From JAIPEL01 sp050115795 (lineage in GTDB: Bacteria; Desulfobacterota; Desulfobacteria; Desulfobacterales; CAFBRK01), in assembly GCA_050115795.1 (NCBI GenBank), contig JASFPT010000117.1, positions 1 to 11,426 of the forward strand: 11,426 nt of DNA. Direction: 5' to 3'. Shown in pieces: positions 1-6,129 of the stretch. The notes under the pieces were generated by a model. It was given only the letters and a program-made list of their open reading frames with translations. It ran no database searches and was not told the origin of the DNA. The position numbers were made by a program, and so were the translations under genes. How positions within the stretch are numbered: the stretch's first letter is position 1; each line of letters opens with the position of its first letter.

Positions 1-6
1 CTACGC

Positions 7-100
7 GGAGAGATGACCGAGTTGGCTGAAGGTGCACGACTGGAAATCGTGTGTGCTGTTAACAGCGGCACCGAGGGTTCGAATCCCTCTCTCTCCGCCA
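7..100 (+). tRNA. tRNA-Ser (anticodon GGA)
   Basis: This is a complete class II tRNA with an encoded CCA end. The 7-bp acceptor stem pairs 7-13 (GGAGAGA) with 90-96 (TCTCTCC), followed by discriminator G97 and CCA at 98-100. The anticodon arm is CACGA / loop CTGGAAA / TCGTG, which puts GGA at the anticodon, so it reads UCC and UCU serine codons. The T arm is GAGGG (73-77) paired with CCCTC (85-89) around TTCGAAT. The long extra arm between anticodon and T arms, typical of tRNA-Ser, is present. Total length is 94 nt. It lies 189 bp upstream of dnaX on the same strand, so co-transcription is possible. Identity rests on the fold, the anticodon and the long variable arm. Confidence 0.97.
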
Positions 101-255
101 CTTCTTCACCTGTTTCTGCCGTCCGATCCCCCGCAAGCGCAATTTCCCACCTTCCGTATCGGCCGGCGAGCCGCAACAGAGCACTTCCGGTCGGTATCTT
201 GCCGGGGCAGGTCTGATTCTCCGGGTGCTTCACCGCAACGTTGTGCCGGCAACAG

Positions 256-274
256 GGTGCCGTCTCGGGGCACC
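256..274 (+). promoter_or_regulatory. Small hairpin just upstream of the dnaX ribosome binding site
   Basis: GGTGCC (256-261) and GGCACC (269-274) form a perfect 6-bp stem with a 7-nt loop. It ends 2 nt before the likely dnaX Shine-Dalgarno GAGG (277-280), which sits 9 nt from the ATG at 290. Such a position could modulate translation, but a stem this short can occur by chance at this G+C content. The rest of 101-289 shows no convincing sigma70 promoter and no SRP RNA, although an SRP RNA gene is sometimes found near dnaX. Confidence 0.25.
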
Positions 275-289
275 GTGAGGAACCGCCGC

Positions 290-1960
290 ATGTCCTATCT
301 GGTCTTGGCCCGAAAATACCGTCCCCAGCGCTTTGAGGATGTCGTCGGTCAGACGCACGTCACCCGGACGCTTTCTAACGCCATCTCCGCGGATCGGGTC
401 GCCCACGCACTGCTGTTTTCCGGACCGCGCGGAACTGGAAAAACCACGGTGGCCCGGATTCTGGCAAAGGCGCTGAACTGCCAAAAGGGGCCGACACCCA
501 CCCCGTGCAATGAATGCCCCTCCTGCAAGAGCATTACCGAAAGCCATGCCGTGGACGTGTTCGAGATCGACGGGGCATCCAACAACAGCGTGGACCAGGT
601 TCGGGAGCTGCGGGAAAACGTCAGGTACATGCCGGCCCAGAGCCGCCTGAAGATCTACATCATCGATGAAGTGCACATGCTCAGCCCGTCCGCCTTCAAC
701 GCCCTGCTCAAGACGCTGGAAGAACCGCCTGCACATGTGATGTTCATGTTTGCCACCACGGAACCGCACAAGATTCCGATCACGGTTCTTTCCCGGTGCC
801 AGCGCCACGACTTTCGGCGGATCGATGCCGGCGCCATCGCCGGCCATTTGAAGGAAATCTGCCGTCAGGAGGGGGTCGAATCCGATGAAGAGGCCCTGTG
901 GCTCATCGCCAGGGAGGCCGGCGGCAGCATGCGGGACGCGCTGAGCCTCCTGGACCAGGTGATGTCCGGTGCCGAAGGCGCCCTCCGTGCGGATCGGATC
1001 CCGGAGATTTTGGGCGTCGTGGACCGTCAGGTCATCTTTGCGATTTCCGCCGCGATCCTGAAGCAGGACCTCGGGCAGATTCTGGACCTCGTCAATGACG
1101 TGTATGACCAGGGGATCGACCTGAAAAAACTTTATGGGGATCTTCTTTCCCATTTCCGGAACCTGCTGGTGATCAAGCTCGGCCGGGACGCCGATCGACT
1201 GGTGGATTTGCCCGCCCATGAGGTGGAAACTCTTCGAAAACAGGCGGATGATTGTTCCGCGCTTTTTTTGAATCAGATCTTCGATCTTCTTTTCCGGGAG
1301 GAGGCCAGCATCCGCTTCTCCGCCCAGCCCCGACTGGTGCTGGAGATGATGTTCATCCGCCTGGGGCAGATGCAGCCGGCACTTTCCATCGATGAATTGA
1401 TCGGCAAGCTCGACCGGCTTCGAGCCGAATTGGCCGGGGGCGGATCCGACCCTTCCCCGGGAGATTCGGGGGGAGGTCGAAGCGGGCCGTCGCCCCCGGC
1501 CGGATCGGCGGACGACTCCGCGGCAGACGACGGCAGCGCCAGGGCCATGGGAGGCGGACAGGTTGCAGCCGACCCCGCCGATCTGTGGGGGCGGTTTGTT
1601 GCGCAGATCTCCGCGGCTCATCCGGCGCTGGGGACCAGTCTGCAACAGGGGGGCCGTCTCCGTCGACTGGATGAAAACCGTTTCGAAATCGAGATCCAAG
1701 GAAACGGGTTCAGCCGGAATCTCGTCAAACGGCGAAAGAACCGGGATATCCTTCACCAGGCGATGGCCCAGCTGCTGGGGGAGCCTGTGGAAGTCTCCGT
1801 GAAGACCGCCGGTGAAGAAGAAAAACCGAAGATGCGCAGGAAACAGGAAATCGAAAAGTTGAAAAAGGAGGCCCTGCACCATCCCCTGGTGGCAGATGCC
1901 GTTGAAATCTTCGACGGAAAGATCATCGACGTCGAATTGTTGCAGGAGGTGAAGGAATGA
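290..1960 (+). CDS. dnaX: DNA polymerase III subunit gamma/tau (clamp loader ATPase)
   Basis: This encodes the 556-aa ATPase motor of the DnaX clamp loader, which opens and loads the beta sliding clamp and, as tau, ties the polymerases to the helicase. The AAA+ core is textbook: Walker A GPRGTGKT at residues 45-52; zinc cysteines C64, C73, C76 and C79; Walker B DEVH at 126-129; the SRC arginine-finger motif at 168-170; and sensor 2 GGSMRDALS at 211-219. Domain III follows, then a Gly/Ser/Pro/Asp-rich linker around residues 385-425, then a compact C-terminal domain (about 430-556) not clearly like E. coli domains IV/V. The reading frame is open further upstream (from 32), but the ATG at 290 begins the conserved MSYLVLARKYRPQ start and has GAGG upstream. 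The stop overlaps the start of ebfC, so translation is probably coupled. No E. coli-type A AAA AAG frameshift site is seen; a U-run at 1263-1269 is discussed in the findings. Confidence 0.97.
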   Translation: MSYLVLARKYRPQRFEDVVGQTHVTRTLSNAISADRVAHALLFSGPRGTGKTTVARILAKALNCQKGPTPTPCNECPSCKSITESHAVDVFEIDGASNNSVDQVRELRENVRYMPAQSRLKIYIIDEVHMLSPSAFNALLKTLEEPPAHVMFMFATTEPHKIPITVLSRCQRHDFRRIDAGAIAGHLKEICRQEGVESDEEALWLIAREAGGSMRDALSLLDQVMSGAEGALRADRIPEILGVVDRQVIFAISAAILKQDLGQILDLVNDVYDQGIDLKKLYGDLLSHFRNLLVIKLGRDADRLVDLPAHEVETLRKQADDCSALFLNQIFDLLFREEASIRFSAQPRLVLEMMFIRLGQMQPALSIDELIGKLDRLRAELAGGGSDPSPGDSGGGRSGPSPPAGSADDSAADDGSARAMGGGQVAADPADLWGRFVAQISAAHPALGTSLQQGGRLRRLDENRFEIEIQGNGFSRNLVKRRKNRDILHQAMAQLLGEPVEVSVKTAGEEEKPKMRRKQEIEKLKKEALHHPLVADAVEIFDGKIIDVELLQEVKE

Positions 1961-2268
1961 AGGGTATGGGAAACCTGATGAAACAGGCCCAGAAGCTCCA
2001 GAGCCGCATGCTGAAGCTGCAGGAGGAGCTGGGGGAGCGGACCGTGGAGACCGCCTCGGGCGGGGGCATGGTAACGGTGGTCGCAAACGGACGGCAACAG
2101 ATCGTGTCGATCCGGATCGAAAAGGAAGTCGTGGACCCGGAGGACGTGGAAATGCTCCAGGACCTGGTACTTGCCGCGGTAAACGACGCCCTCACCAAGG
2201 CCCAGGAGATGGTCTCCGAAGAGATGTCGAAGGTCACCGGGGGGATGAACATCCCCGGACTGATGTAA
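1957..2268 (+). CDS. ebfC: Nucleoid-associated protein, YbaB/EbfC family
   Basis: This is a 103-aa protein of the usual family length. YbaB/EbfC proteins are small homodimeric DNA-binding proteins that coat DNA and can alter gene expression; a direct role with RecR or DnaX is suggested only by conserved linkage. The features seen are an N-terminal coiled helix (MKGMGNLMKQAQKLQ to EELGERTVE), the central GGGMVTVVANGRQQIVSIRI strand region, the PEDVEMLQDLVLAAVNDAL helix and the GGMNIPGLM tail, all characteristic of the family. The ATG overlaps the dnaX stop as ATGA, with a strong AGGAGG at 1944-1949, 7 nt before the start. The gene sits in its usual place between dnaX and recR. Confidence 0.95.
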   Translation: MKGMGNLMKQAQKLQSRMLKLQEELGERTVETASGGGMVTVVANGRQQIVSIRIEKEVVDPEDVEMLQDLVLAAVNDALTKAQEMVSEEMSKVTGGMNIPGLM

Positions 2269-2269
2269 A

Positions 2270-2318
2270 ATGCTGGATGCTGGATCCCGGATGCTGGTTC
2301 CTCGATCCTGGATACGGT
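2270..2318 (+). repeat. Degenerate heptamer tandem repeat (consensus ATGCTGG)
   Basis: The spacer between ebfC and recR is built of about seven 7-bp units in register: ATGCTGG, ATGCTGG, ATCCCGG, ATGCTGG, TTCCTCG, ATCCTGG, ATACGGT. Three copies are identical and the rest differ by one to three bases. The array begins 2 bp after the ebfC stop and ends about 30 bp before the recR start. It encodes nothing obvious. Confidence 0.8.
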
Positions 2319-2349
2319 AACCAATGACCGAAACCGCCTAAAGGAAGAC

Positions 2350-2949
2350 ATGCAGCACTATCCGCAGTCGATACGAAACCTGATCCGCCGGCTGGCCCGG
2401 CTGCCCGGCATCGGAGAAAAAACCGCAGAGCGGCTGGCCATGCATATTCTGAAAACGCCGCGAAAAGAGGCCGAAGATCTGGCCAGAAGCATCGTGGAGC
2501 TCAAGGAAAAAATTCGCCTCTGCTCCCGCTGTTTCTCCCTGAGCGATGGAGACCTCTGTCGCATCTGCAGCGATCCGGCCCGGGACCAGGGACTGCTCTG
2601 CGTCGTGGAGCAGCCCGCCGACATGGTCTCCATCGAAAAATCGGGGGCATACAACGGCTTGTATCATGTGCTGGCCGGCGTGCTGTCCCCCATGGAAGGG
2701 GTGGGGCCCGAAGACATCCGCATCGGCGAACTGCTGCGGCGAATCGGGGAGGGCACCGTCCAGGAGCTCATTTTGGCCACCGGAACGAGCGTGGAAGGGG
2801 AGGCCACCGCCGCCTACATCAAGGAGCGTCTGGCGGGCAGTCGGGTGCGCACCAGTCGAATCGCCTCGGGCGTTCCCATCGGCGGGGATCTGAAGTACAT
2901 CGACCAGGTGACCCTGAAAAGAGCGCTGGACTTCAGACACTCCTTCTAG
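2350..2949 (+). CDS. recR: Recombination mediator protein RecR
   Basis: This 199-aa protein is full length for RecR, the ring-forming partner of RecO/RecF that helps load RecA onto SSB-coated gapped DNA. Domains in order: an N-terminal helix-hairpin-helix (LARLPGIGEKTAERLA, about 15-30); a four-cysteine zinc finger (C58, C61, C70, C73); a Toprim domain (about 80-175) including EQPADMVSIEKSGAYNGLYHVL and ATGTSVEGEATA (143-154); and the C-terminal segment GGDLKYIDQVTLKRAL. The usual ATNPT before VEGEATA is here ATGTS, a mild variation. AAGGAAG lies just upstream of the ATG (AGGA 2342-2345, 4 nt spacer). It is the third gene of the dnaX-ebfC-recR cluster. Its final codons and TAG stop lie in an 18-bp palindrome. 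Confidence 0.97.
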   Translation: MQHYPQSIRNLIRRLARLPGIGEKTAERLAMHILKTPRKEAEDLARSIVELKEKIRLCSRCFSLSDGDLCRICSDPARDQGLLCVVEQPADMVSIEKSGAYNGLYHVLAGVLSPMEGVGPEDIRIGELLRRIGEGTVQELILATGTSVEGEATAAYIKERLAGSRVRTSRIASGVPIGGDLKYIDQVTLKRALDFRHSF

Positions 2950-2956
2950 AAGGAGT
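2939..2956. repeat. 18-bp perfect palindrome spanning the recR stop codon
   Basis: ACTCCTTCTAGAAGGAGT is its own reverse complement. As RNA it would fold into a 7-bp stem with a CTAG loop. It includes the last recR codons and the stop (TAG, 2947-2949). No T tract follows, so it is not a standard intrinsic terminator. It could shield the 3' end or mark the boundary of an inserted repeat. Confidence 0.7.
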
Positions 2957-3060
2957 CTCAGAACCTCGTCTCGCAGCGAATCTCTGCGTTGCGGCCCGAC
3001 GAAAAATGCTCACATACGCCCGTGTATGCTCCGCACGTTGAAACCGCCGTCGATGACTCG
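2957..3060. repeat. Structured intergenic segment, possible dispersed repeat
   Basis: No gene is seen here. The segment contains two small hairpins: CGCAG (2972-2976) / CTGCG (2984-2988) with a 7-nt loop, and CATAC (3013-3017) / GTATG (3024-3028) with a 6-nt loop. The overall make-up (short palindromes, an AAAAATGCTCAC...GTGTATGCTCCGCA core) resembles dispersed intergenic elements I recall from proteobacterial genomes, but only one copy is visible in this window, so repeat status is not shown by the sequence. Confidence 0.3.
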
Positions 3061-3074
3061 CCCTTTTGTAGGTC

Positions 3075-3116
3075 ACGACCTCCGTGTCTTGCCGTGGTGA
3101 ACGACACGGAGGTCGT
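3075..3116. repeat. 14-bp perfect inverted repeat (hairpin)
   Basis: ACGACCTCCGTGTC (3075-3088) and its exact complement GACACGGAGGTCGT (3103-3116) flank a 14-nt loop. This is a strong hairpin in the gap between recR and the YkgJ-like gene. Neither strand has a T-rich run after the stem, so Rho-independent termination is not well supported. mRNA 3'-end stabilisation, an operator or a mobile palindromic repeat are alternatives. Confidence 0.75.
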
Positions 3117-3166
3117 TCATCGGAGAAGAAGCCTGAAGGTCGAGAATTGAAGCCCGAGGCGCCCTC

Positions 3167-3568
3167 ATGAATCCAGACGAGATCTTCACCTGCCGGATGT
3201 GCGGGGACTGCTGCAGGGGGTACGGCGGCACCTATGTGGATGCCGAGGATATCGCGGCCATCGCGGGTTTTCTCGGATGCGATCCGGACGGCTTTGCCGC
3301 GAAATACTGCACACGGTCGGGCCGGCGGTATCTGCTCTGCCAGAAAGAAGACGGATACTGCGTCTTCTGGGACGAAAAGTGCACCATCCATCCGGTCAAG
3401 CCGCACATGTGCCGGGCCTGGCCGTTTATCGAGGCCGTCCTGGTTGATCCCGCCAACTGGTTTGCCATGGCCGGCTCCTGCCCGGGGATGAGAACGGACC
3501 TCGACGCGCGGGGGATTCGGGCGGCCGTATCCAAAGCCCTCGGCGCCCGTCGGAAAACCGAGAAATAG
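3167..3568 (+). CDS. YkgJ-family cysteine cluster protein
   Basis: This 133-aa soluble protein belongs to the YkgJ / UPF0153 group, proteins with a putative zinc- or iron-binding cysteine cluster whose biochemical role is not established. The signature is CRMCGDCC (C9, C12, C15, C16). Further conserved elements are C65 in GYCVF, C72 and C82 in the CTIHPVKPHMCRAWPF stretch, and C105 in AGSCPGM. No signal peptide or membrane segment is visible. GAGG at 3156-3159, 7 nt before the ATG, supports the start. The gene is separated from recR by 217 bp of palindrome-rich DNA and its stop lies 4 bp from the stop of the convergent minus-strand gene. Family assignment is secure; function is unknown. Confidence 0.88.
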   Translation: MNPDEIFTCRMCGDCCRGYGGTYVDAEDIAAIAGFLGCDPDGFAAKYCTRSGRRYLLCQKEDGYCVFWDEKCTIHPVKPHMCRAWPFIEAVLVDPANWFAMAGSCPGMRTDLDARGIRAAVSKALGARRKTEK

Positions 3569-3572
3569 GCCG

Positions 3573-3854
3573 TTACAGGCGCCAGTGGGCGCTTTCCACA
3601 GGCCGGAATTCGTCCTCCCCGGTGGCGCCCATCGAGGTCCGGCGCAGAATTTTTCTCTCCACCAGTTCGTTCAGGCAACCCTGAAGCGATTCATCCGAAT
3701 CATTCCACCGCGAACGAAGCATTTCCAGCGTCGGAGCGGCCCCGGCGTCGATCAGGCCGCAGCAAAGCAAATACAAAGATATCGTCTCTACCGACAGCCC
3801 GGTGTTGAAGATCTCCCGGTCGATGCGAGAAGAAAAGCCGTTGTCTTCTGCCAT
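3573..3854 (-). CDS. Hypothetical 93-aa protein, winged-helix-like
   Basis: I do not recognise a named family. The start chosen is the ATG at 3854, because GGAAGG sits 5 nt upstream; an in-frame GTG at 3860 would add two residues. The protein is soluble, with no signal peptide. From residue about 20 the pattern SVETISLYLLCCGLIDAG, then TLEMLRSRWN, then DESLQGCLNELVERKILRR suggests three helices ending in a recognition helix plus wing, as in small winged-helix DNA-binding domains. That is inference from pattern only. It is the last gene of the minus-strand series, 90 bp downstream of the GT9 gene, and could be co-transcribed with it. Normal-looking composition, a good ribosome site and the tight convergent stop argue that it is a real gene. 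Confidence 0.65.
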   Translation of the reverse strand: MAEDNGFSSRIDREIFNTGLSVETISLYLLCCGLIDAGAAPTLEMLRSRWNDSDESLQGCLNELVERKILRRTSMGATGEDEFRPVESAHWRL

Positions 3855-3944
3855 GGGCACCTTCCAATCGGTGTTCGAAGAAATGGCGGCCGGCCCTGTC
3901 GCCGACCGACCTCGGCTCCAAGATGGGGCAGGCTGTGGCCCGGG

Positions 3945-4928
3945 TCAAGGCTTTTCCTGCGCCCCGACACCCCGCTGGATCGCCGGCGATGGCGCCGCGC
4001 GCCCGGGCAAAGCGAAGAACGCATCCACGATCCTTTCAACCGACACGGCCGACAGGCATTCCAGGCTCCTGCATTCGGCCGCCGGGTCCTCGAAACAAGG
4101 GCGGCACGGCAGCCCCCGGGCAGATACGGCAACGCTGGCCCTGCCGAGCGGGGCCCAGCGGGCCGGATCGGTCGGGCCGAACACGGCCACCGTGGGCAGC
4201 CCGACGTAGGCCGCAAGATGGCTGACGCCCGAATCGTTTCCCACAAAACCGCCGGCGCCCCGAAGAAAGGCGGCAAGCCGTGGAAGGTCGTCGGTGGAAA
4301 AGAGCGGCCAGCCCTGACGGCGAACCGGATCTTCCAGATCGGTTTCGGCCGGACCCAGAAAAAACACCGGGGAAAGACCGGCCGCGGCCAGCCGCCGGGA
4401 AACTTCGAAAAATCGATTTGCGGGCCATCTCTTTTTCGGGCTTCCGGCACCCGGGTGCAGAATGACCCGGTTTTCAACGGCATTTTCGTGGCGCAGATCC
4501 CTCCAGGGGGGGGCGGCCGTGCCGGCCAGGCCGTGACGGGCGAGCTGGGCGGTGAGGTGCACGGCGGTGTGGACGGGCCGGTCGGCCGCGGGGCGGGGTT
4601 GGATCCGGATGACCGATCCGGTGAACCACTGCTTCAGGCGGCCGGCCGGTTCCGGTGAAACCGTAAGGAGCAGGACCGTGTCATAAGCGGCGATCCATTC
4701 TTTCAGCCGGCCGGAGGGGGCTCCATAAAGTCCGGAGAAGCGGGCCGACTCGATCGGAAACGACCGGTCGACGGCGCCGATACGGCAGGCCATCTCTCCA
4801 ATCTGCTGCTGGCATGCCAGGTGGACGGCCCCGAAATGCCCGGCCAGATGCCGGATCGCAAAAAAGCTGACCACCACATCTCCGAGGGCACCGGGGTGGA
4901 TCACCAAAACAGGTTTAGGGGCTTTCAT
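3945..4928 (-). CDS. Glycosyltransferase family 9 (heptosyltransferase-like)
   Basis: The 327-aa protein is a GT-B-fold enzyme of family GT9, whose members transfer heptose from ADP-heptose to lipid A-core or related envelope glycans on the inner face of the inner membrane. The N-terminal domain begins VLVIHPGALGDVVVSFFAI, where D17 matches the conserved catalytic Asp of WaaC-like enzymes. The C-terminal donor-binding domain has HPGAGSPKKRWP (158-169), GNDSGVSHLAAYVGLPT (230-246) and FGPTDPARWAPLG. Four cysteines (C275, C278, C287, C291) form the C-terminal cluster common in this family. The ATG at 4928 is preferred over an in-frame GTG at 4937 because it fits the family N-terminus; neither has a clear Shine-Dalgarno. 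No LPS cluster surrounds it, so the acceptor cannot be named. Confidence 0.9.
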   Translation of the reverse strand: MKAPKPVLVIHPGALGDVVVSFFAIRHLAGHFGAVHLACQQQIGEMACRIGAVDRSFPIESARFSGLYGAPSGRLKEWIAAYDTVLLLTVSPEPAGRLKQWFTGSVIRIQPRPAADRPVHTAVHLTAQLARHGLAGTAAPPWRDLRHENAVENRVILHPGAGSPKKRWPANRFFEVSRRLAAAGLSPVFFLGPAETDLEDPVRRQGWPLFSTDDLPRLAAFLRGAGGFVGNDSGVSHLAAYVGLPTVAVFGPTDPARWAPLGRASVAVSARGLPCRPCFEDPAAECRSLECLSAVSVERIVDAFFALPGRAAPSPAIQRGVGAQEKP

Positions 4929-5007
4929 GAACCGCACCAGCGCGCGAATCGAAACAGGCAGAACATCTTATTTGCTCATCTTTCGGGATTCATCACCCCT
5001 TTTTCTT

Positions 5008-5037
5008 CCTTCGACTTCGCTCCCTTCGACTTCGCTC
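5008..5037. repeat. 15-bp direct duplication, CCTTCGACTTCGCTC
   Basis: Two exact tandem copies of a 15-mer lie at 5008-5022 and 5023-5037, followed by AGGG. With the preceding C the second copy reads CCCTTCGACTTCGCTCAGGG, which has short inverted ends (CCCT/AGGG). I recall this 20-mer as a dispersed intergenic element in several bacterial phyla; only the local duplication is shown here. It sits in the gap between the universal stress protein and GT9 genes. Confidence 0.75.
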
Positions 5038-5061
5038 AGGGCCGGCGGGACAAGCAGAAAG

Positions 5062-5106
5062 AAGCGGGACGCCGGGCGCCATCGGCGCGGCCGGACCCGG
5101 CGCTTC
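5062..5106 (-). terminator. Possible terminator of the universal stress protein gene
   Basis: Just past the stop of the stress protein gene, the minus strand can form a stem CGCCGGG (5102-5096) / CCCGGCG (5076-5070), with an inner hairpin GCGCC/GGCGC inside the loop. It is followed on the minus strand by a pyrimidine-rich CTTCTTTCTGCTT. The tail is not a clean T run, so efficiency is uncertain. If it works, GT9 would need its own promoter in 4929-5060; I could not pick out a convincing one. Confidence 0.4.
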
Positions 5107-5118
5107 CGTCATCCGGGG

Positions 5119-5949
5119 TTACAGGCCGGTCGTGGCGTTGGGTCCTGCGATCAACAGGTTGTTGGAAATCTCGGATTGAATCATTTCCAGCTTGCTGCCG
5201 AAGACAAAGTCGCGGATCAGGCTGTGACCGTATGCCCCGAGCACGACCAGCGCGTCATGGGGGATGTTGTAGAGGTTTTCCTCAAATTCGCCCGATTCGA
5301 AAAAATGCCAGCCCTGGGTGCTCTTTTCGACCTCTTCGGTCAGTCTTGCCTGTTCAACGATCTTTTCGTAGTCGCTGCGGGTCAAATTTTTCTCCAACTG
5401 GGTGAAGATCTCCAGGGGAAGCCGGGAGCGGCGACTCAGGGACAGGCCGAGCCGCAGGGCCTTTACGGCATTGGCCGATCCGCCGAAGAAGACGACAATT
5501 CGGCTCCACGGTTTGTAGGCGGGGCTGGTCAACAGAACCGGGAATCGGGCGGACTGGACGATTCGGCGGACCCGGGGCCCGATGTATCCGAGGCCGATCT
5601 TCGACGACAGGTCGCTGATGCTTCGCGGGCAGCACATGAAATCGAAGTGGGTGGGAATGTCCGGCAAGGTCGAGGCGGTGTAGTTCTTCGGCTCCAGAAA
5701 AGAGGGCTTGATACCGGCCTCTTCGGCCAGGGCAGCGGCATGCTGATGGGCGGTATTCGGATGGGTCAGATACGACTCGTCCAGATCGATCTGGACCACG
5801 TCGTTGTCAAAGTACATCAGAAATTTCGTGTGCCTGGGGATGTAGATCGTCAGGCTGCATGACACGGTTTTGCAAAAATAGAGCGATTGCAGCAGCGTCT
5901 CGCGCCCCAGCGGTGTGTTGCGCCAGATGTGAAACAGTTCCGGTTCCAT
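5119..5949 (-). CDS. Universal stress protein, UspA-like, tandem-domain
   Basis: This is a 276-aa soluble protein, about twice the length of a single UspA domain. Its second half (about 149-270) has the UspA pattern: a first strand IVVFFGGSANAVKALRLGLSLSRR, then VVLGAYG and the nucleotide-binding signature G-x2-G-x9-G-S at G238, G241, G251-S252, ending NNLLIAGP. This predicts ATP/AMP binding. The first half (about 10-142), ending FPVLLTSP, looks like a degenerate Usp domain without that signature. The start at 5949 is supported by a perfect AGGAGG (5959-5954) 4 nt upstream; the frame continues 44 codons further but those residues look non-coding. It lies 180 bp downstream of the CLC gene on the same strand and may be the third member of that unit. 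The specific role cannot be deduced. Confidence 0.85.
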   Translation of the reverse strand: MEPELFHIWRNTPLGRETLLQSLYFCKTVSCSLTIYIPRHTKFLMYFDNDVVQIDLDESYLTHPNTAHQHAAALAEEAGIKPSFLEPKNYTASTLPDIPTHFDFMCCPRSISDLSSKIGLGYIGPRVRRIVQSARFPVLLTSPAYKPWSRIVVFFGGSANAVKALRLGLSLSRRSRLPLEIFTQLEKNLTRSDYEKIVEQARLTEEVEKSTQGWHFFESGEFEENLYNIPHDALVVLGAYGHSLIRDFVFGSKLEMIQSEISNNLLIAGPNATTGL

Positions 5950-6017
5950 AGCGCCTCCTGTATGTTTCCTTTCCCGCCGCGCGGACACCGGTGCGGCTGT
6001 GGATGGGTTCCGATGAT

Positions 6018-6035
6018 CGCCGGCTCCTGCCGGCG
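6018..6035. repeat. 7-bp hairpin with tetraloop in the CLC-Usp gap
   Basis: CGCCGGC (6018-6024) and GCCGGCG (6029-6035) enclose TCCT. A second weak stem, GGCTTGT (6050-6056) / ACAAGCC (6066-6072), lies beside it. Neither has a T-rich tail in the minus direction, so read-through from the CLC gene to the stress protein gene is plausible; they may instead act as mRNA stabilising or processing elements. Confidence 0.4.
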
Positions 6036-6060
6036 CGGCATGGGTCTGTGGCTTGTGGCC

Positions 6061-6102
6061 GAAAAACAAGCCGCGAACCACAAACGACGGACGACAAGCC
6101 GA
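6061..6102 (-). repeat. Degenerate heptamer tandem repeat (GTGGTTC-like on the minus strand)
   Basis: On the plus strand six 7-bp units run in register: GAAAAAC, AAGCCGC, GAACCAC, AAACGAC, GGACGAC, AAGCCGA. On the coding strand of the neighbours this reads as GTCGTCC, GTCGTTT, GTGGTTC and so on. Units share 3 to 6 of 7 positions with a consensus RAACSAC, so the array is decayed. It is the second 7-bp-period array in this window and, like the first, lies in a gap between same-strand genes. Confidence 0.55.
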
Positions 6103-6129
6103 TGTTCCGGACCGCCGCCCGATGCCGAT

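Noticed and set aside
101..289. Possible SRP (4.5S/ffs) RNA between tRNA-Ser and dnaX
   Set aside because: This gene is sometimes located here, but the conserved GGTCAGGTCCGGAAGGAAGC-type core is absent on both strands.
1120..1132. CTGAAAAAACTT in dnaX as an E. coli-like frameshift site
   Set aside because: In the reading frame it is G AAA AAA, not A AAA AAG, and it lies at residue about 280, too early for a gamma product.
230..2086. 618-codon open frame on the minus strand opposite dnaX
   Set aside because: It is a shadow of dnaX: low-complexity Pro/Arg/Gly-rich start, no recognisable domain and complete overlap with a gene of certain identity.
2237..2258. GC-rich hairpin at the 3' end of ebfC
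   Set aside because: It coincides with codons for the conserved GGMNIPGLM tail of the protein, so coding constraint explains it and no T tract follows.
2324..2341. Tiny ATG-initiated frame (MTETA) before recR as a leader peptide
   Set aside because: It has only five codons, no ribosome site and no regulatory codon pattern.
3700..3948. 82-codon minus-strand frame starting at the GT9 stop (TTG at 3948)
   Set aside because: It overlaps the better-supported 93-aa gene in another frame, lacks a ribosome binding site and is Arg-rich like a shadow frame.
3585..4658. 357-codon plus-strand open frame opposite the 93-aa and GT9 genes
   Set aside because: It spans two well-supported minus-strand genes and the gap between them and shows only Arg/Gly/Pro-rich sequence.
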